From Prevotella sp. (GTDB lineage: Bacteria; Bacteroidota; Bacteroidia; Bacteroidales; Bacteroidaceae), in the NCBI GenBank assembly GCA_017538105.1, contig JAFYJN010000076.1, forward strand, positions 1 through 64,000: DNA of 64,000 nt, in the 5' to 3' direction. Each line of letters begins with the position of its first letter. The stretch's first letter is position 1. Both the position numbers and the translations under genes were made by a program. Shown in pieces: positions 33,829 through 43,120 of the stretch. Under the pieces are notes generated by a model that was given only the letters and a program-made list of their open reading frames with translations, did no database searches and was not told the DNA's origin.

Positions 33829-34818
33829 ATGAATAAGCCTTTTGTCAGCATATTAGTACCCATATATGGTGTGGAGCGTTATATGGAACGTTGCGCACGC
33901 AGTCTTTTTGAGCAGTCGTATGACAATTTGGAATATGTATTTGCCGACGACTGTACTCACGACCGCAGCATGGACATTCTCGGTGAAATAGCGGCACAAT
34001 ATCCCCATTTGTCAGACCGCATCCATATCGTGCATCATGACCGTAACCTTGGTTTAGCCGCCACGCGCAACACCCTGATGAGCCACAGCAAAGGAACGTT
34101 CGTTCTCCATGTAGACAGTGACGACTGGTTGGAGAAAGACGCGGTAGAACAATTGATGTCGGAACAACAGAAGAGCGACGCCGACATTGTTATTGGCAAG
34201 CATTATATACATTATGAAGACGGAATAGAAGAAGAACCGTATACAGGCAAGGGGTTAGACCACGACTCGTATTTTAATGCTTTTATTGAACACCGTGTAA
34301 GATGGTTTGTCGCCAATCGCATCATCCGTACCTCGCTGTTCACAGAGCATGATATCCATTGGGTGGCAGGCATCAATATCAATGAAGATTTCATGGTCAT
34401 GTCACGTTTACTTTATCATGCCAATTATGTGTGTGTGGCCGATGTCTTCACCTACCACTACAACCGCACCAATGAAGCATCCTACATGTCAAAACTCGCG
34501 CACTCCTGGGATTGTCAGTACCAAGTGGTCCGCTCGCACCATATTATAGCCGACTATTTCAGTGACAAGGCCGAAAACATCCGCAGGAAAGTGAACGCCC
34601 TTACCGTACGTCAATATCAGAGTATGCTTTGGCTAACCTTGGAGAACAAGAACCGTTCCGGGTACGACACCATTCTCTCACTCTTGGATGGTTGTTCTTC
34701 AGATGACTTGGCGGTCATCGGTTGGGACAATGGGATAAAACGTTGGTTGGAACATCATTATTTTCTGGCCCGTCTGACACTTCCATTAAGATACATGCAT
34801 GGAAGATTGAAAGATTAA
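33829..34818 (+). CDS. Family 2 glycosyltransferase
   Basis: 329 residues. GT-A fold: VSILVPIYGVERYMERCARSL, FADDCTHDRSMDI, RNLGLAATRN, and the DxD metal motif in VLHVDSDDWLEKDA (about residue 100). Transfers a sugar from a nucleotide donor in cell-surface glycan assembly; acceptor unknown. Cytoplasmic face; no C-terminal membrane helix. Begins 27 bases after the GH43 stop, so possibly read through from it, and converges with the flippase gene. Confidence 0.85.
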   Translation: MNKPFVSILVPIYGVERYMERCARSLFEQSYDNLEYVFADDCTHDRSMDILGEIAAQYPHLSDRIHIVHHDRNLGLAATRNTLMSHSKGTFVLHVDSDDWLEKDAVEQLMSEQQKSDADIVIGKHYIHYEDGIEEEPYTGKGLDHDSYFNAFIEHRVRWFVANRIIRTSLFTEHDIHWVAGININEDFMVMSRLLYHANYVCVADVFTYHYNRTNEASYMSKLAHSWDCQYQVVRSHHIIADYFSDKAENIRRKVNALTVRQYQSMLWLTLENKNRSGYDTILSLLDGCSSDDLAVIGWDNGIKRWLEHHYFLARLTLPLRYMHGRLKD

Positions 34819-34878
34819 GATTAAAAGATTATAAGATTATAAAATTATAAGATTTAAGGATTAAAAAGGGTAAAAGGG
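34803..34878. repeat. A/T/G simple repeat (GATTATAA-like, then GGGTAAAA)
   Basis: Overlaps the last codons of the glycosyltransferase and fills the gap between convergent genes: AGATTAAAAGATTATAAGATTA-type units (7-10 base period), then AAAAAGGGTAAAAGGGTT, similar to the repeat at 6753-6857. No recognisable terminator hairpin is seen here. Confidence 0.65.
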
Positions 34879-34882
34879 TTGG

Positions 34883-36370
34883 TTAATGGCGCAAGAGTTT
34901 TTCTTTTATCTTCGTCATGAGTTTTGTTTTCTTTTTCAAAGACTGGAAAGAGCAGTAAGCACTGACGGCGGCTAGTAAGATACCTAACGGATAGAGCACC
35001 CACCACTTGTTGACCGAGATGGCAATCACATAAGCCACCATGCCCAAAGGCAGCTGTATAGCCATCGTCTTCATGACCCTTGACGAGAAGACAAACCCAA
35101 ATTTTCGGTTCATGCAAACCGACTGAATAGCGAAATCGACCACTGCCGCCACTGAGAAAGCTATACCCGCACCTAACAATCCCCACTGCTTGTAACCAAC
35201 AATGCTAAACACTATATATCCCAGTGCAAACAAGGACTCCATCAACAAGAAGAAGAGCGAGTTGCCCTTCGCCAGCGGGATATAAGCGATGGGCAATTTA
35301 GCAGCCCTGAGATACAAGGAGCAAGCCATTATCTGGGCCATTGGCACCATCTCCATGAAATTGCCAGAGAAGAGCAACGGCACAATAAAAGGCAGGAACA
35401 CGATGAGCAAAATAATCAAAGGCGAGACGATGAGCAACGACACCTCCATCTGTTTGTTGACAAGCACGTTGAACGTTCTGTTGTCGTGTATAAGAGCCGA
35501 CAGACTCGGGAAATAATCCGTTTCCATGGCAGCGAAGAGCATTCCCCCATAGACAGAGATAAGCATATATCCCGCGTTATACAGTCCGAGGATCTCCAAC
35601 GACCCATTATTGTTGAGGAAAGCCCTAACAACGAATTCCGCAAAAGAAATGACAAAAGCCGCCGCCACGAAGCCTACACCCAGCCGTATCATACCCATCC
35701 CCTCCGCGATGAAAGATCTAACAAATGAGAGGCGTATGGGAAAGAGACGCCATGAATAAGCTATGGTAAGCACCATGAGCGTGGCTGCCATGAGCACCAA
35801 CGAAGGCACGATACCAGTTTCTCCAAGGTAGAAATAGAGTGGCACCGAGATGAGTAGCGCCAAGAGCACATGCATCACCGATATCGACGCCATCGCTTTC
35901 AGTTGACGTGTTCCTTTAAGAATCGCCATCTCCCCTCCAGTCATTGTCGTCAATGCTATAATGGGCGAGAGCAATACGAAATGCAGCGTATGCTTTCCCC
36001 AAGAGAACGTCCAGCTGTCGAGACATGGACTGAGCGCAACACAAAGCATCATTCCCACGACACCCGTCATGAAGCTCCACGACCTGATGAGCATCACCGT
36101 ATGTGTCAGTTGTCGTCTATCACCGTTTTGGTAGGCATCGGAAATATTTCTCACACCGCTGATTTGGATGCCCAATCCCGTAGCATCAGACAACATCTTA
36201 GTGGTAGAATTGAAGAGCGACACCAGTCCCATTCCCGACGGTCCGAGAAGCATAGCCACAAGTTTATTTCTCACTATTCCCAGAAGAATGGTGAGTAACT
36301 GCACACCGCCGAACAGGCCTGTATATTTGATGATATGCGAATAGCTAGTATTACCGTTGGTTTTGTGCAT
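34883..36370 (-). CDS. Polysaccharide flippase (Wzx / O-antigen translocase type)
   Basis: 495 residues, 12-14 hydrophobic helices, MATE-like/MOP superfamily. N-terminus IIKYTGLFGGVQLLTILLGIVRNKLVAMLLGPSGMGLVSLF is typical of O-antigen translocases. Moves lipid-linked sugar repeat units across the inner membrane. Surrounded by four family 2 and one GT4-like glycosyltransferases (33829-39472, 42190), all pointing to a surface polysaccharide locus, though it lies on the opposite strand. Confidence 0.85.
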   Translation of the reverse strand: MHKTNGNTSYSHIIKYTGLFGGVQLLTILLGIVRNKLVAMLLGPSGMGLVSLFNSTTKMLSDATGLGIQISGVRNISDAYQNGDRRQLTHTVMLIRSWSFMTGVVGMMLCVALSPCLDSWTFSWGKHTLHFVLLSPIIALTTMTGGEMAILKGTRQLKAMASISVMHVLLALLISVPLYFYLGETGIVPSLVLMAATLMVLTIAYSWRLFPIRLSFVRSFIAEGMGMIRLGVGFVAAAFVISFAEFVVRAFLNNNGSLEILGLYNAGYMLISVYGGMLFAAMETDYFPSLSALIHDNRTFNVLVNKQMEVSLLIVSPLIILLIVFLPFIVPLLFSGNFMEMVPMAQIMACSLYLRAAKLPIAYIPLAKGNSLFFLLMESLFALGYIVFSIVGYKQWGLLGAGIAFSVAAVVDFAIQSVCMNRKFGFVFSSRVMKTMAIQLPLGMVAYVIAISVNKWWVLYPLGILLAAVSAYCSFQSLKKKTKLMTKIKEKLLRH

Positions 36371-36453
36371 CTTTCATTATTAAAACGTCAAAAGGCTTTG
36401 AATATTTTATTATTACATAATAAAAACTAAAAAAATGCGTTAGTTTTACATCC

Positions 36454-37374
36454 ATGAAACTGAGCATTATCATCCCCGTTCATCATGCGGAATCCACCTT
36501 GGAATCCTGCGTCGACAGCATATTACAGCAAGGTATATCCGAAGCCGAGCTTATCCTCATTGACGACGGTTCAGATGTCCATTGTGCCGAGTTGTGTGAT
36601 GCCTTGTCGTCAGGTAACGACATGGTGTATGCGTATCATCAGAAGAACAGTGGCTATTCCGCATCCCGCAATAAAGGGATAGAATTGTCTACGGGCGATT
36701 ATATCATGTTTATCGACAGCGATGCAAAGTTGGCTCCGTACACCCTTCCCATCCTTCTGGCCCGTTTGGGAGCCCATCCCGATTATGACATACTGGAATT
36801 TCCCATCCTGTGGCATTCCGGCAGCGAAAATGAGTATCTGGAAAAGTTCGGTCGGCGCGAATACACCAACATGCGAGAATACTGGATAGACGGCAGAGCC
36901 TATGCCCATAGTTATGCCTGCAACAAAATATTCCGCAGGTCACTATTCGAAGAAGAGGTGTTTCCCATTGACATCACGTATGCCGATGCCTTCATCCTCC
37001 CCCGCCTTCTATCACACTGCCACGTTGTGGCCACCACAGAAGAAGGCGCGTACCAATATCCTACAAACCACATTGGTGACGGCAGCCGTTTGACGGAACT
37101 TCTCGATGTGCATGTGGGAATGGTTTCACAATACGGCCTTATCGATACCCCCTCTGTCTATTATGCCGATGTGCTGAACATACAGTTGGATGTGTATGAC
37201 CTGATGAAGGAAACACCCATTCTTCCTGTGCCATCCACCCTTAACCGCCGAACCATCAGCAAATTACCCATCAGTCGTAAGAACAAGATGAAACTCAGGC
37301 TCTTACGCATGTTAGGAATATATCGTTTATGCAAATTACACAGACTAAGACATCGACTACGACGGAGCCACTGA
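36454..37374 (+). CDS. Family 2 glycosyltransferase
   Basis: 306 residues. LSIIIPVHHAESTLESCVDSIL, LILIDDGSD, NSGYSASRNKGIELS, DxD-like IMFIDSDAKL (about residue 92). Basic C-terminal tail (RLCKLHRLRHRLRRSH). Its 3' end overlaps the next glycosyltransferase gene by 46 bases in another frame, so the two are translationally linked. Confidence 0.85.
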   Translation: MKLSIIIPVHHAESTLESCVDSILQQGISEAELILIDDGSDVHCAELCDALSSGNDMVYAYHQKNSGYSASRNKGIELSTGDYIMFIDSDAKLAPYTLPILLARLGAHPDYDILEFPILWHSGSENEYLEKFGRREYTNMREYWIDGRAYAHSYACNKIFRRSLFEEEVFPIDITYADAFILPRLLSHCHVVATTEEGAYQYPTNHIGDGSRLTELLDVHVGMVSQYGLIDTPSVYYADVLNIQLDVYDLMKETPILPVPSTLNRRTISKLPISRKNKMKLRLLRMLGIYRLCKLHRLRHRLRRSH

Positions 37375-38309
37375 TTAGTTTTATCATCACCTCGTACAAC
37401 CTGCCGATAAGCATGTTACGCGAGTGCCTTAACTCCATTCTCGCCCTATCGCTGAATAAGAGCGAGCGCGAGATTGTGTTTATCGACGATGGTTCGGCGA
37501 CATCACCGCTGAACGAATTGTCCAGTTATGCAGACGATATTATCTATATCCGCCAGTCGAACAGCGGTCTCAGTGAAGCTCGCAACCGCGGTATCCAATA
37601 CAGCAGTGGCACCTATCTTCAGTTTGTCGACGGCGACGACAAGCTGAACCCCACCGCTTATGATTACTGTCTCTCACTGCTTCGAAGCCACGACCCCGAC
37701 ATTGTGACCTTTCACCTCACCGAAAATCTTCATTCTCAGAAAACGCCCATATGCAATGGCCCGATGACTGGCAGCGAATACATGCGCCACCACAACCTTC
37801 GCGCCAGTGCCTGTGGCTATATCTTTAGGAGAACTCTCCTATTGGGCCAGCGATTCACTCCCGGCATCCTTCATGAAGACGAAGAGTTCACCCCGCTGCT
37901 GTTTTTGCGCGCCGACCGGCTATTCTCTACCGACGCCCAAGCATATTACTACCGCCCACGGGGTTCTTCAATTATGCACAAGAAAGATGAGCAATGGGTA
38001 ACTAAGCGGCTGGATGACACCCTCGGTGTGCTGTTTCGATTAAACGAACGGAGTGCCACCTTGCCCCAAGCCGAACGAGAAGCGCTGCAACGCAGGGTTC
38101 ATCAGCTAACGATGGACTATCTTTACAATGTGATTACCCTCACCCATAGTAAAACACTGTTGGAAGAAGCACTGGACAAGCTACACAGCCAAGGTCTGTT
38201 TCCCCTGCCAGCCAAAAATTACACCATGAAGTATGCGTTATTCAGAAGAATGGTGAACAGCCGCAATGGGAGAAGACTGCTGTTGTTAGGATCAAAAGCC
38301 GAACGATGA
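37329..38309 (+). CDS. Family 2 glycosyltransferase
   Basis: 326 residues. SFIITSYNLPISMLRECLNS, IVFIDDGS, NSGLSEARNRGIQYS, DxD motif YLQFVDGDDKL (about 96-106). Starts inside the preceding glycosyltransferase gene (46-base overlap). 56 bases separate it from the GT4-like gene. Cytoplasmic enzyme of surface-glycan assembly; sugar unknown. Confidence 0.85.
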   Translation: MQITQTKTSTTTEPLISFIITSYNLPISMLRECLNSILALSLNKSEREIVFIDDGSATSPLNELSSYADDIIYIRQSNSGLSEARNRGIQYSSGTYLQFVDGDDKLNPTAYDYCLSLLRSHDPDIVTFHLTENLHSQKTPICNGPMTGSEYMRHHNLRASACGYIFRRTLLLGQRFTPGILHEDEEFTPLLFLRADRLFSTDAQAYYYRPRGSSIMHKKDEQWVTKRLDDTLGVLFRLNERSATLPQAEREALQRRVHQLTMDYLYNVITLTHSKTLLEEALDKLHSQGLFPLPAKNYTMKYALFRRMVNSRNGRRLLLLGSKAER

Positions 38310-38365
38310 GAGAAAAAGTGCTCGCCAATGCACAAGGAGTTGTGACCTATGAATCGTGAATTGAA

Positions 38366-39472
38366 ATGAGAATACTATTGTTAGGTGAATACAGCAATGT
38401 ACATGCCACTTTGGGGCAAGCCTTAAAGACATTAGGACATGATGTCACGGTATTGTCGAACGGTGATTTCTGGAAAGACTATCCTCGCGATATCGATTTG
38501 GTGCGCCGTCCTGGGAAGATAGGGGGGCTACGCTACTTCTGGAAGGTGAAGCGCCTGCTGCCCCATCTTCGTGACTATGACGTTGTCCAGCTCATCAACC
38601 CCATGTTCCTTGAGTTGAAAGCCAATCGTCTGTTTTCCATTTACAGAACTTTGCGCCATCAGAATGCCAACATGTTTTTAGGCGGTTTTGGCATGGATTG
38701 GTATTGGTTGAGTACCTGCCGCACAGAAAAACACCTTCGATACAGCGACTTCAACATTGGCGATACGCTGCGTACCGATGCATGTGCCATGGAAGAAGTG
38801 GCCGATTGGTGCGACACCCCCAAAGAACGTCTAAACCGCATGATTGCAGAAGACTGCGATGGTATCATTTGTGGTCTGTATGAATACTGGACCTGCTACG
38901 ACCACCATTTCAAGGAGAAAAGCACCTATATCCCCTTCCCCATCGACTGTACCGATCCACCTGTCGTCCGTCAGGACATACCCACTCAGTTAAAAGTATT
39001 CATTGGAATCAACAAGAACCGGAGTGCATACAAAGGTACTGACATCATGTTGCGTGAGGCACAAGCCATAGCCGCCGAACACCCCGAAGACATGATACTG
39101 ACAGTAGCCGAGTCCGTACCATTTGAACAATACCAACGCCTGTTGGACGACAGTGACGTTTTGTTAGACCAGCTATACAGCTATACCCCCGCCATGAACG
39201 CCTTGATGGCCATGTCGAAGGGTATCCTTTGCATAGGCGGCGGGGAACCCGAACATTATGAGTTTTTAAGAGAGCATCATTGTCGTCCCATTCTCAATGT
39301 GAAGCCTGAGGACGGCAGCGTTCGTTCCGCTTTGGAATACCTGATAAGTCACAAAGAAGAGATTCCCCGTTTGAGACAAGAGAGCCAAGCCTATGTCATA
39401 CGCCATCATGACGCCTGTCATGTGGCCGAGAAATATCTACGTTTTTGGAACGAAAGAGGCCGGAATCGATGA
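38366..39472 (+). CDS. Glycosyltransferase, GT4-like (GT-B fold)
   Basis: 368 residues. N-terminal Rossmann half MRILLLGEYSNVHATLGQALKTLGHDV; C-terminal half with YKGTDIMLREAQAI and VLLDQLYSYTPAMNALMAMSKGILCIGGGEPEHYEF, the usual nucleotide-sugar site of GT-B enzymes, though the canonical Ex7E is written GEPEHYEF. Third gene of the 36454-39472 operon. The stop codon lies in the loop region of its terminator hairpin (39453-39485). Confidence 0.8.
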   Translation: MRILLLGEYSNVHATLGQALKTLGHDVTVLSNGDFWKDYPRDIDLVRRPGKIGGLRYFWKVKRLLPHLRDYDVVQLINPMFLELKANRLFSIYRTLRHQNANMFLGGFGMDWYWLSTCRTEKHLRYSDFNIGDTLRTDACAMEEVADWCDTPKERLNRMIAEDCDGIICGLYEYWTCYDHHFKEKSTYIPFPIDCTDPPVVRQDIPTQLKVFIGINKNRSAYKGTDIMLREAQAIAAEHPEDMILTVAESVPFEQYQRLLDDSDVLLDQLYSYTPAMNALMAMSKGILCIGGGEPEHYEFLREHHCRPILNVKPEDGSVRSALEYLISHKEEIPRLRQESQAYVIRHHDACHVAEKYLRFWNERGRNR

Positions 39473-39485
39473 TTCCAGCCTCTTT
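39453..39485. terminator. Terminator overlapping the end of the GT4-like gene
   Basis: AAAGAGGC plus GGAAT (39453-39466) pair with ATTCC plus GCCTCTTT (39472-39485), one mismatch. The stop codon (39470-39472) lies at the loop. Lies between convergent genes and may serve rpsP as well. Confidence 0.75.
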
Positions 39486-39537
39486 GTGTCGTATGACATT
39501 CCGATGTTGATCATCATCGGAACCTACTCAACTTTTG

Positions 39538-40071
39538 TTATGCTTCAGCAGGAGCCTCTGCATTTTCAGCGGTAGCCTCAGCAGCCTCTTGTTCAGCCTT
39601 GGCTGCAGCCTCGGCAGCCTTCTTCTCAGCCACTTTCTTTGCTATCTCTTCGTTGATTTTCTTCTCAGCTTCGAGTTCTTTGGCTACAGCAGCTTTCTTG
39701 GCTTTTTCCTCTTCAGTACGGATTTTCTCCAAGCCTTTCTGTTTGTCGTTTTTCCAAGCGTCGAATTTACGTTCAAGTGCAGCCTCGTCGAATGCGCCTT
39801 TCTTCACGCCACCTTTGAGGTGCTTCATCATGTAAACGCCCTCACGTTTGAGGATGTTGCGCACAGTGTCAGTAGGCTGGGCACCCACTTCGACCCAATA
39901 CAATGCACGTTCGAAATTCAAATCTACAGTAGCTGGATTGGTGTTGGGATTGTACGTACCAATCTTCTCAGTAAACCGACCATCACGTGGTGCTCTTGCG
40001 TCAGCGATCACGATGCTGTAGAAGGCATAGCCTTTGCGTCCGCGACGCTGCAATCTGATTTTTGTTGCCAT
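39538..40071 (-). CDS. rpsP: 30S ribosomal protein S16 with long Ala/Glu/Lys tail
   Basis: Structural protein of the small ribosomal subunit. Residues 1-80 are canonical S16 ([64 protein letters not shown]). Residues about 85-177 form a charged tail that turns into Lys/Glu/Ala-rich helix and then Ala/Glu repeats ending APAEA; S16 alone is about 80 residues, and extended tails of this kind are known from Bacteroidetes. Promoter at 40131-40124; a 7-bp hairpin lies at the very start of the leader. Confidence 0.97.
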   Translation of the reverse strand: MATKIRLQRRGRKGYAFYSIVIADARAPRDGRFTEKIGTYNPNTNPATVDLNFERALYWVEVGAQPTDTVRNILKREGVYMMKHLKGGVKKGAFDEAALERKFDAWKNDKQKGLEKIRTEEEKAKKAAVAKELEAEKKINEEIAKKVAEKKAAEAAAKAEQEAAEATAENAEAPAEA

Positions 40072-40100
40072 TAATTTTGTATTTTAGGTTTGAATTAAAT

Positions 40101-40119
40101 GCCATTAGCTCGTAATGGC
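40101..40119 (-). promoter_or_regulatory. Hairpin in the rpsP leader
   Basis: GCCATTA/TAATGGC with a 5-base loop, immediately after the predicted transcription start, about 30 bases before the ATG. Could stabilise the mRNA end or act in feedback. Confidence 0.5.
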
Positions 40120-40123
40120 GGTG

Positions 40124-40131
40124 CAAAATTA
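40124..40131 (-). promoter_or_regulatory. rpsP -7 box
   Basis: Minus-strand TAATTTTG. Confidence 0.65.
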
Positions 40132-40146
40132 CTAGAATTATTTCGA

Positions 40147-40173
40147 ATAAAGCCCAGCCTTTTGCGGCTGGGC
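40147..40173 (-). terminator. Terminator of the M6 protease gene
   Basis: GCCCAGCC (40152-40159) / GGCTGGGC (40166-40173), followed on the minus strand by TTTATT. Confidence 0.8.
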
Positions 40174-40218
40174 CCAATAATTAACAGATATTAACTTTAA
40201 ATCTTGTCGTATCGCCTG

Positions 40219-42081
40219 TTATTTTGCCGGGAATGACACTTTAATGGACTGTCCATCGGTTGTTCGAACAATGTATAGACCCTGTGGAAGGTGTTCATTG
40301 CCCGAGAAAGAATCGGTTCTCATCAACAGAATACCGTTTGTCGTATAGATGTCTGCCCTCTTTCCATAAACATCACCCTTAGAGTCCAATCCTATCTCCA
40401 TGATGCCTGTTGAAGCATCGCTCCATTCCGTTTTTCCATCGTTGTATACGAAATCGATGACTCCACCTCTCTTCGACACCCTCACCTTAGCATGCAGAAG
40501 ATATGAGCCGTCGGTGTTAGGGTTATAAAGAGTGCATGCTGGTATTGACGTGTCAGAAAGCGTGTTGTTGTTTATTTTTTTACCCGTGTCTTTATCTGTA
40601 ACAAAAGTAGGCCAAGCATCACCAGCATCGCCATAACCCACGGGGTCACCGTTACTATTATAGATATATACACTTAATACTCTATCAGCAGGGACTGGGT
40701 TAAAACAAGGATTTCCGGATCCAGACGTGTTCACCGTGTTCCACATCCAACGTGCTGGTATATAGTTGACGTGGTAGATGAGCAATCCTTCACCTTCCAA
40801 TCCTTTGTCCCAACCTGCCTTGTATCGGTTTTCGAGCAGATAGTATTCGTTATTGTTTCCCGGGTTATATATGACATACGTTTCTCCTCCGCTATCCACG
40901 GATTTCAACCCTGTAACCTTACATGGATCTGTGAGTTTCCGATAATCGGCCCATCCACAGAATTTACGTTCATATCCGCTATAGTTGGACGGCACCCAAC
41001 CATTGTAATTATAGCATCCTGCATCCATAAGATCCCAGAATCCCATGCCATATTGCCCTTCGACCAATGCAGAGTTGCTGGCCGTATCGTAAAAATCTGG
41101 CAGTCCGAGGCAATGTGAGAACTCATGGCAAATCGTCCCGAGTCCGGAGAGCATCGGCACATAGGTCGGATCGTCGGCACCGTCACCATCACCTGACAGT
41201 TCCTCGCTGCACGCATAAGTGTCAATGGTCATCCCGTCGAAGGACATGGCATACGAACCGAGGTGCGACTCATGGGGCCAAATGGTGTAAGAAGGCGCTC
41301 CTCCCGCCTCGCCATAACCAGCATAGAGGATGAACACCTGGTCGACCTCGCCGTCGTTGTCCCAATCATAGTCTTGGTAGTCAACATCATCATTCGCCGC
41401 ACTGATGGCATAACGAATAAATTCCCTCACTGTCTGCGGGTTGTCGCCCCCACCACGGTTTGCTCCGTAATAGGTGACACTTTTAGGTGCCGTATATGGC
41501 CCGACGACATCAAAAGTGAGGTCGAATAGTCCGTTGCTCTGTTTAAGGAAATAGTCATGAACGCTTCCTATGGCTCCGTAATTATTGCGGTACCCCACGG
41601 TATTAACTATATCATTCCATGTTGCCATAGGATCGTCGGAATAGAAAGACAGGTCGCTGAACTGTACGAGGATGATAAGGCCTTTTTTACTACCCGTGAG
41701 GTCGCCGATAGGTTCACCTACGAAGCGCGGTTGCGTTACCCGAGGAGCCTTGCGCATTGCCTCCGCCAATCGCTCTTGTGAAGGCAGGTCGGCGATTGCT
41801 TGCAATTCCAAGGCGGAACGCTGTTCGACATTATGAGCAAGTTGGTTTGTTATTTTCAAGTTTTCGCCCTCCACAGTGGCATAATAATAGTTTCCTTGTT
41901 CTTCAAGCACTGGCAGCCCGTCGGTTGTGCGATAGAAATGGCAATTCTCATCACCAACGAGCATAAGAGTGACCTGTGTGCCGTCAGCTTGGTGAACAGA
42001 CTTCCACACTCTCTTTGCGGGAACGGCGCTCATAGTGAGTACAGTGGCCAGAAGAATTATTGACGATAGGAGTTTTTTCAT
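40219..42081 (-). CDS. Secreted M6-family metalloprotease with type IX-type C-terminus
   Basis: 620 residues: signal peptide (about 1-21), propeptide-like region, M6/InhA-like catalytic domain with zinc motif HEFSHCLGLPDFYD (HExxHxxGxxD, about 330-343), and a C-terminal region ending NGILLMRTDSF...LPQGLYIVRTTDGQSIKVSFPAK, the type A sorting domain of the Bacteroidetes type IX secretion system. Probably exported to the cell surface to degrade host or dietary protein. Monocistronic with promoter at 42137-42107 and terminator at 40147. Confidence 0.9.
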   Translation of the reverse strand: MKKLLSSIILLATVLTMSAVPAKRVWKSVHQADGTQVTLMLVGDENCHFYRTTDGLPVLEEQGNYYYATVEGENLKITNQLAHNVEQRSALELQAIADLPSQERLAEAMRKAPRVTQPRFVGEPIGDLTGSKKGLIILVQFSDLSFYSDDPMATWNDIVNTVGYRNNYGAIGSVHDYFLKQSNGLFDLTFDVVGPYTAPKSVTYYGANRGGGDNPQTVREFIRYAISAANDDVDYQDYDWDNDGEVDQVFILYAGYGEAGGAPSYTIWPHESHLGSYAMSFDGMTIDTYACSEELSGDGDGADDPTYVPMLSGLGTICHEFSHCLGLPDFYDTASNSALVEGQYGMGFWDLMDAGCYNYNGWVPSNYSGYERKFCGWADYRKLTDPCKVTGLKSVDSGGETYVIYNPGNNNEYYLLENRYKAGWDKGLEGEGLLIYHVNYIPARWMWNTVNTSGSGNPCFNPVPADRVLSVYIYNSNGDPVGYGDAGDAWPTFVTDKDTGKKINNNTLSDTSIPACTLYNPNTDGSYLLHAKVRVSKRGGVIDFVYNDGKTEWSDASTGIMEIGLDSKGDVYGKRADIYTTNGILLMRTDSFSGNEHLPQGLYIVRTTDGQSIKVSFPAK

Positions 42082-42106
42082 AGTTGTTCTAATTATATAT
42101 TCCGTG

Positions 42107-42137
42107 CAAATTTAATGAAATCGGTAGAATAATCAAA
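42107..42137 (-). promoter_or_regulatory. M6 protease promoter
   Basis: Minus strand: TTTG 42137-42134, 19-base spacer, -7 box TAAATTTG 42114-42107. Confidence 0.7.
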
Positions 42138-42176
42138 ATTATTAATAGAAAATATGTCAAAATGAGAAAAAAGGGG

Positions 42177-42184
42177 TACATTTG
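42177..42184 (+). promoter_or_regulatory. -7 box of a leaderless glycosyltransferase gene
   Basis: TACATTTG, five bases before the ATG at 42190. Confidence 0.6.
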
Positions 42185-42189
42185 CACAG

Positions 42190-43077
42190 ATGATTTCGGA
42201 GCTGAGCATCGTTATTCCCACGTACAACAAAGAATGTGTTCAACTCGTTGAGGTATTGTACGGGCAGGCATCGCAGGCTGAAAGTTTGCGTTATGAGATT
42301 ATTGTGGCCGATGATGGTTCGACAGACGAGCAGATCATCACATTGAACCGTCACATCAACACTTTTCCACACTGCCGTTATATAGAATGCAAGGAGAATA
42401 CCGGCCGTTCAGCCATCCGCAATTTCCTTGTCCGTGAATCTCAATACAACTGGCTGCTGTTCATAGACAGCCGTATGAGGGTAAGAAAGGAGGATTTTCT
42501 CCAGACCTATCTGGAGCAAGACAACAGCGACGTAGTATATGGTGGTTATATTGTGGAAGAAGATGTCATGATGCGGCATTGTCTACGTTACCTGTACGAG
42601 CGGCATTTCCTGCTACTCCATCCAGCCACAGAACGCCAGCGACATCCCTATCACGATTTTCACACCTCAAATTTCCTTATCCGCCGTAGCGTACTGGATC
42701 GCATTCCATTTGATGAGCGCTTCAAGCACTACGGGTATGAAGACGTTCTTTACGGTCGGCGGTTAGAAGAAGGAAAAATGGATGTCCACCACATTGACAA
42801 CGCCGTTTTATTCAGCGGTTTCGAAAGCAATGAAACATTCATCGAGAAGACCGAAGTTGCCCTTTATACCCTCTACACTTTCCGCCACGAACTAAAGGGT
42901 TATTCCCGTATGATACAGTTATCTGAGAAACTGCGCCGTTGGCGTATGCTGTGGTTGGTGCGGTTGGGATTCCGCATCTTTGGCAAGCACTGGCGAAAGA
43001 AATGTGTGGGTGAACGTCCCACGCTTCGTTCATTCAACTTGTATCGGTTGGGATTCTATTCGAATATAAAAGGATAA
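42190..43077 (+). CDS. Family 2 glycosyltransferase, probably leaderless
   Basis: 295 residues. Begins MISELSIVIPTYN, exactly the family start; IIVADDGSTDEQ; TGRSAIRNFLV; DxD-like LFIDSRMRV (about 92-100; the second Asp is replaced by Arg). Also HDFHTSNFLIRRSVL and GYEDVLYGRRLEEG, the galactosyltransferase-like acidic motif. The -7 box ends five bases before the ATG, so no leader or Shine-Dalgarno is possible if that promoter is used. Single gene. Confidence 0.85.
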   Translation: MISELSIVIPTYNKECVQLVEVLYGQASQAESLRYEIIVADDGSTDEQIITLNRHINTFPHCRYIECKENTGRSAIRNFLVRESQYNWLLFIDSRMRVRKEDFLQTYLEQDNSDVVYGGYIVEEDVMMRHCLRYLYERHFLLLHPATERQRHPYHDFHTSNFLIRRSVLDRIPFDERFKHYGYEDVLYGRRLEEGKMDVHHIDNAVLFSGFESNETFIEKTEVALYTLYTFRHELKGYSRMIQLSEKLRRWRMLWLVRLGFRIFGKHWRKKCVGERPTLRSFNLYRLGFYSNIKG

Positions 43078-43120
43078 AAAGTAAAAGTAATTTTCTAGAA
43101 ACGGCAAGGGGGGTATAAGG

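Noticed and set aside
39535-40074. 179-residue plus-strand ORF opposite rpsP
   Set aside because: Phe/Leu/Ser-rich mirror of the Ala/Glu/Lys tail of S16.
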